A stretch of 38,384 bases of DNA, from assembly GCA_020847395.1 (NCBI GenBank), contig JADLCD010000177.1, forward strand, positions 1-38,384. Direction: 5' to 3'. The notes under the pieces were generated by a model. It did not search any database and had not been told where the DNA came from. It saw only the letters and a list, made by a program, of their open reading frames with translations. Below are positions 23,574 to 31,090 of this stretch, piece by piece (within the stretch, counting starts at the first letter, position 1; each line of letters begins with the position of its first letter). The stretch is from Chitinophagaceae bacterium. GTDB taxonomy: Bacteria > Bacteroidota > Bacteroidia > Chitinophagales > Chitinophagaceae. Both the position numbers and the translations under genes were made by a program.

Positions 23574-24293
23574 ATGACAGCCAATAAACAAAAGGATACC
23601 CTTGATGATTATTTGGACAATCACTATATACATAAGAGCAACTGGCTGCGGGCAGCAGTATTAGGAGCTAACGATGGCATATTATCTGTTGCCAGCATTG
23701 CCATTGGTGTTGCCACTGCCAGCAACACCAGGGAGACGATTGTTTTAGCCGCGCTGGCAGGCCTGGTTGCAGGAGCTTTATCAATGGCTGCCGGAGAGTA
23801 TGTATCCGTAAGCTCGCAAACAGACCTGGAAAAAGCAGACATCAAAAGAGAACAGCAGGAACTGGACGAAATGCCGGAAATTGAATTGCAAAGGCTGTCA
23901 GAAATATACGAAAAGCGCGGGCTGAAAAAAGAAACCGCCAGGCTTGTTGCCAAAGAGCTGACCGAGCATAACGCCCTCGAAGCACATCTTAGAGATGAAC
24001 TCGGTATTAATGAAGTAACACAGGCTAACCCTATTCAGGCGGCGTTGGCCTCAGGCGCAGCGTTTACTTCCGGTGGTATTTTGCCATTAATAGTAGTTTT
24101 GTTTTTTCCTGTAAAGAATATGGAATATTTCCTGTATGGCTTTTCTGTAGTGTTTCTGGCCATTCTTGGAGCTTTTGCTGCACGCACGGGTGGGTCTGGC
24201 ATAACAAAAGCCATCGTCAGGATTACCCTTTGGGGCACTTTTGCTATGGCATTAACTGCATTGGTCGGGTATTTATTTGGAGTAAATGTATAA
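23574..24293 (+). CDS. VIT1/CCC1-family transporter
   Basis: The 239-residue protein is a VIT-family membrane protein. The first part HYIHKSNWLRAAVLGANDGILSVASIAIGVA and the following AALAGLVAGALSMAAGEYVSVSSQ form the first two membrane helices with the family signature. A charged cytosolic segment (about 85-145, rich in Glu and Lys) forms the metal-binding domain. Three more helices end the protein (AFTSGGILPLIVVLFFP, YGFSVVFLAILGAFAAR, ITLWGTFAMALTALVGYLFG). Family members export or store Fe2+ or Mn2+. It converges with the P-type ATPase gene 116 nt downstream. Confidence 0.9.
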   Translation: MTANKQKDTLDDYLDNHYIHKSNWLRAAVLGANDGILSVASIAIGVATASNTRETIVLAALAGLVAGALSMAAGEYVSVSSQTDLEKADIKREQQELDEMPEIELQRLSEIYEKRGLKKETARLVAKELTEHNALEAHLRDELGINEVTQANPIQAALASGAAFTSGGILPLIVVLFFPVKNMEYFLYGFSVVFLAILGAFAARTGGSGITKAIVRITLWGTFAMALTALVGYLFGVNV

Positions 24294-24409
24294 ATTCTGT
24301 AAGATTTAGATACAATGATGCTTTTCTAAATTGAATGCATCCATCAAAAACCCGGCTATTTTTGGTAATTCGAACAGTGTTTAGTAGTAGCATGTTTGCC
24401 AATGCCATA

Positions 24410-26974
24410 TTAAAACCGGGAAGAAAGTTCCCGACTTTTGTGGTCATCAACTTTCACAGCAGCCCCTGTACCATTACCCTGCCTTATTCTTTTGACAGAC
24501 TTATACACTTCAAACCATAGTACAGATAACGATGCGGATAAAAAGGCTATACTTATTTCCTTAAAACTTAAACGGTCCACTTTAAAGAAATTTGAAATCG
24601 GATTAATGTAGAGAATGGCAAAAAGCAAAACAAGTATAATAATAGTTATGGTGTGCAACAACAGGTTCCTGTTTTTAAAACTTTCAAAAATGCTGTAATA
24701 GAAAGAGCGATTAACAAAGCTTAATAAAATATTAGCGAAGATCAATGTGCTGAATACCATTCCTCTTGTCTTTTCTTCATTACCGCCATTTTGAACCGTG
24801 AATTGATAAACGAATAAAACGCCGATAGTAATTACTATTCCCTGTATAATACTGATGGTAAGTTCACGCCAGTTTAAAAAAGTAGCAGTGATGGGTCTGG
24901 GAGGTTGCAGCATCGCATTTTTTTCTATTGGTTCATTTTCATATACGATGGAACAGGTGGGTCCCATAACAAGTTCTAAAAAAATTACATGCACAGGTGT
25001 AAATACCTGTGGAAAAATCCATCCTAAAAATAATGGCAGCGAAACCGTTAGTATAATAGGGATATGAATAGATATGATGTACTGTACCGCTTTTTTTATA
25101 TTGGCATAAATTCTTCTTCCGGCGGCAATCCCTATAATCAGTTTCTCCAGGTCGTCATTAGTAATCACTAACGAAGCGGCAGCTTTGGCAATTTCAGTTC
25201 CTTTGTTTCCCATGGCCACGCCTATATGAGCTGCTTTGAGTGCAGGCGCGTCATTTACTCCGTCACCAAGCATAGCTACTACTTCATTTTTACTTTTAAG
25301 TGCATTTACAACGGCCAGTTTGGCCGCAGGAAACATACGAGTAAATAAAATGGTGTTTTCCGATCTGTTCTGAAGTTCTTCATCACTCAATTCTATTAAA
25401 TCATTTCCATTCACTGCTTCTGTATTATTTATGATGCCTGCCTGCAAGGCTATGGCATTGGTTGTATCCGCATTATCGCCTGTAATTACTTTTACCTTTA
25501 TGCCCGCATCATAAATTTGCCGGAATACATTTTTAATTCCTTCTTTTGGCGGATCATAAAATACAACCAACCCTAAAAAATTAAATTCAAAATCCTGTTG
25601 CCTGGCTGGAAAATTATTTCCCTCAAAATTACAGCTTGCTACGCCCAATGTGCGATATCCCTGCCTGCCGAAATCTTTTACCAGGTTTATCACGCTACTC
25701 CTTTTATCATCTGCAATGCTACAAACATTAAGTATTGCTTCCGGCGCTCCTTTCGCGGCTATGATTCTTTGCTTTGCATTATTTTCAAAAAGATGGGTCA
25801 TCATAGGCGGTTTGCCATCCAGCGGATATTCCCTGAATAATGTGTAATCACGTCTTACATCATGTTGTGTTTTTTCATACACTTCATGCAGTGTTTTTTC
25901 CATCGGATCAAAAGGAACAGGCTCGCTGCTCCACATAGCATACGTTATCAGCTCTTGCAGGTTTGCATCGCCAAAAGCGTGCTCATCAAATGTTTGATCA
26001 GTTTTAAAGTCGTACAGCAATTTTAATTTCATTGAATTCTCGGTGATGGTGCCTGTTTTATCAGTACAAATAACAGTGGTACTTCCCAATGTTTCTACTA
26101 CGCTGCTTCTTTTAATGATGATGCCATCCCGCATTAGTTTCCACGCGCCTAATGCCATAAAGGTTGTAAAGGCAACAGGAATTTCTTCAGGAAGTATGGA
26201 CATTGCCAATGTGAGCCCGTTCAACAAACTTGCTACCAGGTTCCGGCTATGGTAAAAACTTATTACACATATCATCAAAAAAACAATGATCCCTATAATC
26301 GCCATGAGTTTTACAAAACTCCTGATCTGGATTTGCAAGGGCGAACTTTCTTCCTTAATAGTTAAGATGGATTCCCCGATATTCCCGATGCGGGTTTGTT
26401 TGCCGATTTTTTCTACTTTAAAAACTGCCAACCCTGAAACTGTAATGGTTCCGCTATATACTTTGTTGTCTTCAGATGCGCTGTCTTTAAACACCGAAAA
26501 ACTTTCACCTGTAAGCGCGGATTCATTAACCGAAAAATCATTGCTGTGAATAATTGTTCCATCCGCGTTGATGGCTTTTCCTTCTTCGGTAATGCAGAGA
26601 TCACCCACCGCTATTTCGTAAGTAGGAATTTTTATAATTTTTGAATCCCGTATAACAGTGCTGAGCGGCTCGCTTAGTTTCTCCAGTTCTTCTAATGCCT
26701 TTTTGCTCCTGTTGTCCTGGTAAAAAGAGATGGCAGAAACAATTACAATCGCTGATAACATAAAAATAGCTTCGCCATAATTGCCTGTAACCAGGTATAT
26801 TAATGAAACAACAATTAAAAGAATAAGCATCGGCTCTTTAAAAATATCTGCCAGCATATTCAACCAGGTGCTTTTACCGGAAGCATCTATTTCATTATAT
26901 CCGGATTGTGCCCTCGATTGCTTCAATTCATTTTCTGTAAGCCCTTTAAGATTGCCGGGTATATTATAATACAT
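24410..26974 (-). CDS. Cation-translocating P-type ATPase (P2-like)
   Basis: With ATG 26974 the protein has 854 residues, beginning with a Cation_ATPase_N region (GLTENELKQSRAQSGYNEID). The actuator loop has TGES at 155-158, membrane helix 4 has ILPEEIP at 261-266, and the phosphorylation site is Asp305 in CTDKTGT. GDGVNDAPALKAAHIGVAMG marks the hinge, and the C-terminal half carries six more membrane segments (GWIFPQVFTPVHVIFLELVMGP). Layout is that of Ca2+-type ATPases, but those have PEGLP in helix 4, so the transported cation is uncertain. The open frame extends 14 codons upstream with no family similarity, so ATG 26974 is preferred. Confidence 0.92.
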   Translation of the reverse strand: MYYNIPGNLKGLTENELKQSRAQSGYNEIDASGKSTWLNMLADIFKEPMLILLIVVSLIYLVTGNYGEAIFMLSAIVIVSAISFYQDNRSKKALEELEKLSEPLSTVIRDSKIIKIPTYEIAVGDLCITEEGKAINADGTIIHSNDFSVNESALTGESFSVFKDSASEDNKVYSGTITVSGLAVFKVEKIGKQTRIGNIGESILTIKEESSPLQIQIRSFVKLMAIIGIIVFLMICVISFYHSRNLVASLLNGLTLAMSILPEEIPVAFTTFMALGAWKLMRDGIIIKRSSVVETLGSTTVICTDKTGTITENSMKLKLLYDFKTDQTFDEHAFGDANLQELITYAMWSSEPVPFDPMEKTLHEVYEKTQHDVRRDYTLFREYPLDGKPPMMTHLFENNAKQRIIAAKGAPEAILNVCSIADDKRSSVINLVKDFGRQGYRTLGVASCNFEGNNFPARQQDFEFNFLGLVVFYDPPKEGIKNVFRQIYDAGIKVKVITGDNADTTNAIALQAGIINNTEAVNGNDLIELSDEELQNRSENTILFTRMFPAAKLAVVNALKSKNEVVAMLGDGVNDAPALKAAHIGVAMGNKGTEIAKAAASLVITNDDLEKLIIGIAAGRRIYANIKKAVQYIISIHIPIILTVSLPLFLGWIFPQVFTPVHVIFLELVMGPTCSIVYENEPIEKNAMLQPPRPITATFLNWRELTISIIQGIVITIGVLFVYQFTVQNGGNEEKTRGMVFSTLIFANILLSFVNRSFYYSIFESFKNRNLLLHTITIIILVLLFAILYINPISNFFKVDRLSFKEISIAFLSASLSVLWFEVYKSVKRIRQGNGTGAAVKVDDHKSRELSSRF

Positions 26975-27266
26975 ACTACAAATTAAAATCGTTGATGCGC
27001 AGATTATAGATACCAATATAATTTAAAAAAAGATACACACAGCATTTTAACTGAAGTGGAACTGATGGATGAGGAGATAAATACTGTTACTGATCTTTCT
27101 TTGCATGTATTGTTTATGGTATTGCAAAATAAGCAGTACACAACAAAGGCAATTATTGTAAAGTGTTTGTTAACAAAAATGTTATCGTTAAAACTTACCC
27201 AACCAATTTTATTTAATGTGGTGTCTATATAATATATGTTGATCCCTAATGGCATTAGTGTAGCCC

Positions 27267-27282
27267 GTTTGCATTGGCAAAC
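27267..27282. promoter_or_regulatory. Small palindrome before the thioredoxin gene
   Basis: GTTTGC and GCAAAC flank ATTG, about 55 nt upstream of the thioredoxin start. It is a candidate operator in the 360-bp divergent spacer (26975-27334), which otherwise shows no gene. The palindrome is short, so chance is a serious alternative. Confidence 0.3.
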
Positions 27283-27334
27283 CGTACTTACAATTTTGCC
27301 GGCATCTTAAAAAACCGGATAAAATTTGATTTAC

Positions 27335-27775
27335 ATGAAATTGTTATTTATTGCATTGCATGTTTTTGCGCTTTCTACTGTTTCTTTATGGCTTACAGAT
27401 TTTGAACAGGCTAAAAAAGAGGCGGAGCAAAAGCATGAACTGATTTTACTGAACTTCTCGGGCTCAGACTGGTGCGGGCCTTGTATGCGAATGCACAAAG
27501 AGATATTTAACAGCGAGCCATTTGCACAGGCGTTCAGCAAAAAACTGGTAATGGTTAACGCAGATTTTCCCAGGCTGAAAAAAAACCGTTTAACAGCCGC
27601 ACAGCAAAAGCAGAACGATATGCTTGCTGAAAAGTATAATAGAGAAGGGCATTTTCCTTTCACCGTTTTGTTAGATGCAAAGGGCGTTGTATTGAAAACC
27701 TGGGATGGTTATCCACGGCAGGGATCAACTGCTTTTATGGAAGAATTAAAATCCGCAATGAATGACAACCAATGA
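27335..27775 (+). CDS. Exported thioredoxin-fold protein
   Basis: The 146-residue protein starts with a hydrophobic segment (LLFIALHVFALSTVSLWL), so it is probably in the periplasm or anchored facing it. The thioredoxin fold is clear: ILLNFSGSDWCGPCMRMHKE with the active-site pair Cys47 and Cys50, NADFPRLKK, and FPFTVLLDAKGVVLKTWDGYP with the cis-Pro. This is a DsbD-gamma/thioredoxin_7-like form. The frame opens at a TTG 9 nt earlier, but ATG 27335 is the natural start. The ApbE-like gene starts 14 nt before its stop, so the two are translationally coupled. Confidence 0.88.
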   Translation: MKLLFIALHVFALSTVSLWLTDFEQAKKEAEQKHELILLNFSGSDWCGPCMRMHKEIFNSEPFAQAFSKKLVMVNADFPRLKKNRLTAAQQKQNDMLAEKYNREGHFPFTVLLDAKGVVLKTWDGYPRQGSTAFMEELKSAMNDNQ

Positions 27776-28712
27776 GCCGGTAACAGATAACATGCTGTAT
27801 AAACAAACTATGAAACTGATGGGGAACCAGTTTGAAATAAGTGTTGTGGGCAGGGATAGTGAATGGGCAAACAGGATGATTGATTTGGGCGTAAATGAAA
27901 TACAGCGTATAGAAAAACTGTTGACAACATTTAACGATAACAGCGAGACAAATTTCATCAACAGATATGCAGGTGAAAAACCAGTACAGGTGAGCCCCGA
28001 AATGTTTAACCTGGTCAGGCGGAGCATCCGGCTTTCGGAAATAACTCAGGGGGCTTTTGATATCAGTTACGGATCCATTGATAAAAAGCTATGGAATTTT
28101 GATACTACCATGACGCAGTTGCCGGATAAAAGAAATGCCAAACGAATGGTAAGGCTGATCAATTACCGGAATATCCTGTTGGATGAAAAAGAGGAAACCG
28201 TAATGCTGAAAGAAAAAGGAATGCGCATTGGTTTTGGCGGAATTGGAAAAGGCTATGCGGCGGAGATGGCTAAAAAACTGATGAAAGCAGCTGGTGTAAA
28301 AAGTGGTATCGTTAATGCTTCAGGCGACCTTACCTGTTGGGGCGCACAACCCGATGGAAGTGCCTGGACAATCGGGATAGTAAATCCCAATCTGCGCGAC
28401 AAAATATTTTCTTACCTGAGTGTAGCCGATATGGCTGTTGCCACTTCGGGCAATTACGAAAAATTCATTATGATAGATGGCGTTAAATATTCTCACACCA
28501 TTAACCCCAGAACGGGGCTGCCTGTAAGAGGCATTAAAAGCGTAACCATAATAACGCCTAACGCTGAAATTGCCGATGCCATGGCTACACCGGTAACCAT
28601 TATGGGTGTAAAAGCAGGATTAGATATGATTAACCAGATTAAAAATATGGAGGCCATTGTAATTAATGATGACGATATTATTTACACAAGCAAAAACATT
28701 CATTTTAACTAA
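27762..28712 (+). CDS. FAD:protein FMN transferase (ApbE family)
   Basis: ApbE enzymes attach FMN from FAD to Ser or Thr residues of target proteins, usually outside the cytoplasm. The 316-residue product carries the family blocks FDISYGSIDKKLWNF, IGFGGIGKGYAAEMAKKLM, VNASGDLTCWG, ATSGNYEKF, HTINPRTGLPV, and DAMATPVTIMG with the metal-binding Asp. No signal peptide or lipobox is visible at the chosen start, unlike the exported ApbE enzymes, so its location is uncertain. It overlaps the thioredoxin gene by 14 nt and is followed after 9 nt by the DUF4266 gene. The symbol apbE is not applied because several paralogous types exist. Confidence 0.93.
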   Translation: MTTNEPVTDNMLYKQTMKLMGNQFEISVVGRDSEWANRMIDLGVNEIQRIEKLLTTFNDNSETNFINRYAGEKPVQVSPEMFNLVRRSIRLSEITQGAFDISYGSIDKKLWNFDTTMTQLPDKRNAKRMVRLINYRNILLDEKEETVMLKEKGMRIGFGGIGKGYAAEMAKKLMKAAGVKSGIVNASGDLTCWGAQPDGSAWTIGIVNPNLRDKIFSYLSVADMAVATSGNYEKFIMIDGVKYSHTINPRTGLPVRGIKSVTIITPNAEIADAMATPVTIMGVKAGLDMINQIKNMEAIVINDDDIIYTSKNIHFN

Positions 28713-28721
28713 ACACTATTT

Positions 28722-28943
28722 ATGAAAAACAGAAAGCAGTTATTAATGATGCTGGTAGTATTTGTTTGCATCAGCATGTCGTGTAAAAGTGTGAAAGAAT
28801 ATCAGAAAAGCAGGCTTAATGATGCGGATATGTCTCTTGGTGCAAGAGCGGATGAAAAAACGGAGCTCAATTTTCAAACATACCGCGAGGGCGCTGCCGG
28901 CGCTAACGGTGGCAAGACCGGCGGTGGTTGCGGCTGTAATTAA
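28722..28943 (+). CDS. DUF4266 small lipoprotein with Gly/Cys-rich tail
   Basis: The 73-residue protein has a signal peptide and a probable lipobox at SMSC, making Cys21 the lipidated residue. The conserved core is VKEYQKSRLNDADMSLGAR and NFQTYREGAAGANGG, as in DUF4266. The end is GGKTGGGCGCN, with Cys70 and Cys72 in a Gly-rich setting. Function is unknown. Its place between an FMN transferase and a DUF3570 protein, with thioredoxin upstream, suggests a membrane-attached redox or metal-binding partner; this is inference from context. Confidence 0.88.
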   Translation: MKNRKQLLMMLVVFVCISMSCKSVKEYQKSRLNDADMSLGARADEKTELNFQTYREGAAGANGGKTGGGCGCN

Positions 28944-28967
28944 TTTTTCAATTTTTATTTTGTTTAC

Positions 28968-30224
28968 ATGCGTAGAATCTGCTTAACACTGGTAGGGATT
29001 TTTATACTCTTTTTGAATGGCTTCGCTCAGTCTTCCAAACCTGTGGATACGGTGTATGAATCAAAGCCTTTACGTTTGGATGAGATCAATCTTGTATCCA
29101 GTTATTATAGCCAGGAAGGCAATCATTCTGCAGTTACAGGTGGCGTTGGCAATGAGCATGTGACAGATCTTTCTAATGGTATTGATGTAAAATTTGTAGG
29201 CTGGGATAGTAAACACAGCAAACATACACTGGGCGTTGGTATCGGTATAGATCACCATACTGCGGCATCATCGGCGTATGTTTCAAAAACCGGCGCATCC
29301 GGTACTCAGGGTACCCGGGTATATCCTTCTGCAAACTGGAACGTAGAAAGCATCAAAGGAAATAGTTTTGGTATCGGAGTATATTATTCCGGGGAATATA
29401 ATTATACATCATTCGGACTTGAACTGCATACCGGTAAAAAGCTCAGCTCAAATACAGAAATCAATGGAAAGGTATCCGGGTTCTTTGATAAAGTAAAAAT
29501 GATCTATCCTTCAGAGTTGATCCCCGCATCTGAAGTGGTGCAAACCACGCCTACTACTATTACAACGGCAAGCGGAAGAACCATACGGTCAGGTGGCGGT
29601 TCTCATGATGATGAAGAAGATAATATTCCATCGAGTAGCAGAAATACTTTTACAGCATCTGTATCTCTTACTCAAATTGTAAATACCAGGATGCAGTTGA
29701 GCTTAACCACCGACCTCGTTGCTCAGGATGGTTATCTCGGGCTTCCTTTTCACAGGGTATACTTTACCGATGGGTCTGTTCACGTGGAAAACCTGCCCTC
29801 ATCAAGAGTAAAACTTCCGGTTGGTTTCAGGCTTAATTATTTTCTTGGCGACCATATTGTTTTGCGAACATTTTACAGGTATTATACAGACAACTGGGGC
29901 ATTAAAGCGCATACCGTACAATTTGAGCTGCCGGTAAAAATAACATCGTTCTTTTCCATCGCGCCATATTACCGTTATTACACACAAACAGCGTCAACTT
30001 ATTTTGCGCCTTATGAAGCGCACACTTCCGCGGATAAATATTATACGAGCAATTATTCCTTGTCTGCCTTAACAAGTCAGTTTGCAGGCGCTAATGTTCA
30101 TCTTGCGCCTCCGGCTGGTATTATAAACCGTCATATACCGGCGATGGATATACGGTATGGTCATTATATACAAAGCACAGACTTATATGCTAATGTGATA
30201 ACACTCGCATTTACTTTCAAATAA
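28968..30224 (+). CDS. DUF3570 protein, probable outer-membrane barrel
   Basis: The 418-residue protein has a signal peptide (LVGIFILFLNGFAQ) and then alternating amphipathic strands ending with NVITLAFTFK, a terminal aromatic typical of outer-membrane barrels. Landmarks of DUF3570 are DEINLVSSYYSQEGNHSAVTGG, GIGIDHHTAASS, DKVKMIYPSELI and GYLGLPFHRVYFTDG. A His/Asp/Glu-rich loop GGGSHDDEEDN sits near residue 210. The segment SKTGAS at about 106-111 resembles the core of ApbE acceptor motifs. It is the last gene of the thioredoxin/ApbE/DUF4266 unit and converges with PAP2. Confidence 0.88.
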   Translation: MRRICLTLVGIFILFLNGFAQSSKPVDTVYESKPLRLDEINLVSSYYSQEGNHSAVTGGVGNEHVTDLSNGIDVKFVGWDSKHSKHTLGVGIGIDHHTAASSAYVSKTGASGTQGTRVYPSANWNVESIKGNSFGIGVYYSGEYNYTSFGLELHTGKKLSSNTEINGKVSGFFDKVKMIYPSELIPASEVVQTTPTTITTASGRTIRSGGGSHDDEEDNIPSSSRNTFTASVSLTQIVNTRMQLSLTTDLVAQDGYLGLPFHRVYFTDGSVHVENLPSSRVKLPVGFRLNYFLGDHIVLRTFYRYYTDNWGIKAHTVQFELPVKITSFFSIAPYYRYYTQTASTYFAPYEAHTSADKYYTSNYSLSALTSQFAGANVHLAPPAGIINRHIPAMDIRYGHYIQSTDLYANVITLAFTFK

Positions 30225-30244
30225 AATTATTCAACCGGCTAATT

Positions 30245-31054
30245 TTACCTGAAGTGATAAGCTAATGCGAGCCCCGCTGTATGATTATTATATGTAGGAA
30301 TCACAATCGTATTGAGCTCCGTAGTTTTAAACAACTTCCGTTGTACATAAGGAAAAAGCCAGTAAGCCAGTTTGGTAGACGCCATACCTATACCGGCGCC
30401 GGCAACTATATCTCCTAACCAGTGTTTATTATTATACATCCGCAAAAAACCAGTAGATGCGGCGGCTGCATAACCGGCTATTCCATACCACGGTGATACA
30501 TCTTTATATTCCTGCCACAAAAACTCCGCACCGGCAAATGCTTCTGCTGTATGTCCCGAAGGAAATGAATAATGATCGGAATTATCAGGACGCCATTCAT
30601 GTGTTACATGTTTTAAAGAGTATACTGTAGTATTCAGAATAAGATTAGATATGAGGTATATCATGGTTCTGTCTCTTATATTGTGCTTTCCTTTTATGCC
30701 CACCGCATTCAGACCATATACGCAGACCGCCGGAGCAAACTGCAAATAATTATCTGCCCTGAAACTACTGTGCGGATGCTCTGTATATAATTCATATTTT
30801 GTATCGTCATTCCATTTTTTTAACTGGCGCGTGGCCATTGAACCAACACCGTACAGGATAGCCGCACCGGGTATAATGTAAGATGCGCCGCTGGAAACAG
30901 TATACTTATTGTACGCGATAGTGTATAATAACTTAGGGCGGAACTTTGTAGCTTGCTTATTCGTATTAAGCAATGAATCTATCTGTTGTGCGCTAAGAGG
31001 AGTATATCCGGCAAAACCAGCAAATAGCAGGCAGGAGATCCTTAACCATTTCAT
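30245..31054 (-). CDS. PAP2-family phosphatase
   Basis: The 269-residue protein has a signal peptide (LRISCLLFAGFAGYTPLSAQ) and the complete PAP2 phosphatase signature: KHVTHEWRP, FPSGH, and LRMYNNKHWLGD, matching KxxxxxxRP, PSGH and Rx5Hx3D. Membrane helices surround these motifs. Typical substrates are lipid phosphates such as undecaprenyl pyrophosphate or phosphatidic acid, used at the outer face of the inner membrane or in the outer membrane. It begins 36 nt after the barrel-regulator gene on the same strand and may be co-transcribed with it and the sigma factor. Confidence 0.92.
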   Translation of the reverse strand: MKWLRISCLLFAGFAGYTPLSAQQIDSLLNTNKQATKFRPKLLYTIAYNKYTVSSGASYIIPGAAILYGVGSMATRQLKKWNDDTKYELYTEHPHSSFRADNYLQFAPAVCVYGLNAVGIKGKHNIRDRTMIYLISNLILNTTVYSLKHVTHEWRPDNSDHYSFPSGHTAEAFAGAEFLWQEYKDVSPWYGIAGYAAAASTGFLRMYNNKHWLGDIVAGAGIGMASTKLAYWLFPYVQRKLFKTTELNTIVIPTYNNHTAGLALAYHFR

Positions 31055-31090
31055 AGATCGTTGCTTAAGTTTATATTACTATACTTTATA

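Noticed and set aside
27004-27255. 83-codon minus-strand frame in the ATPase-thioredoxin spacer
   Set aside because: Ile/Phe/Ser-rich composition of A+T-rich spacer DNA, no homology seen.
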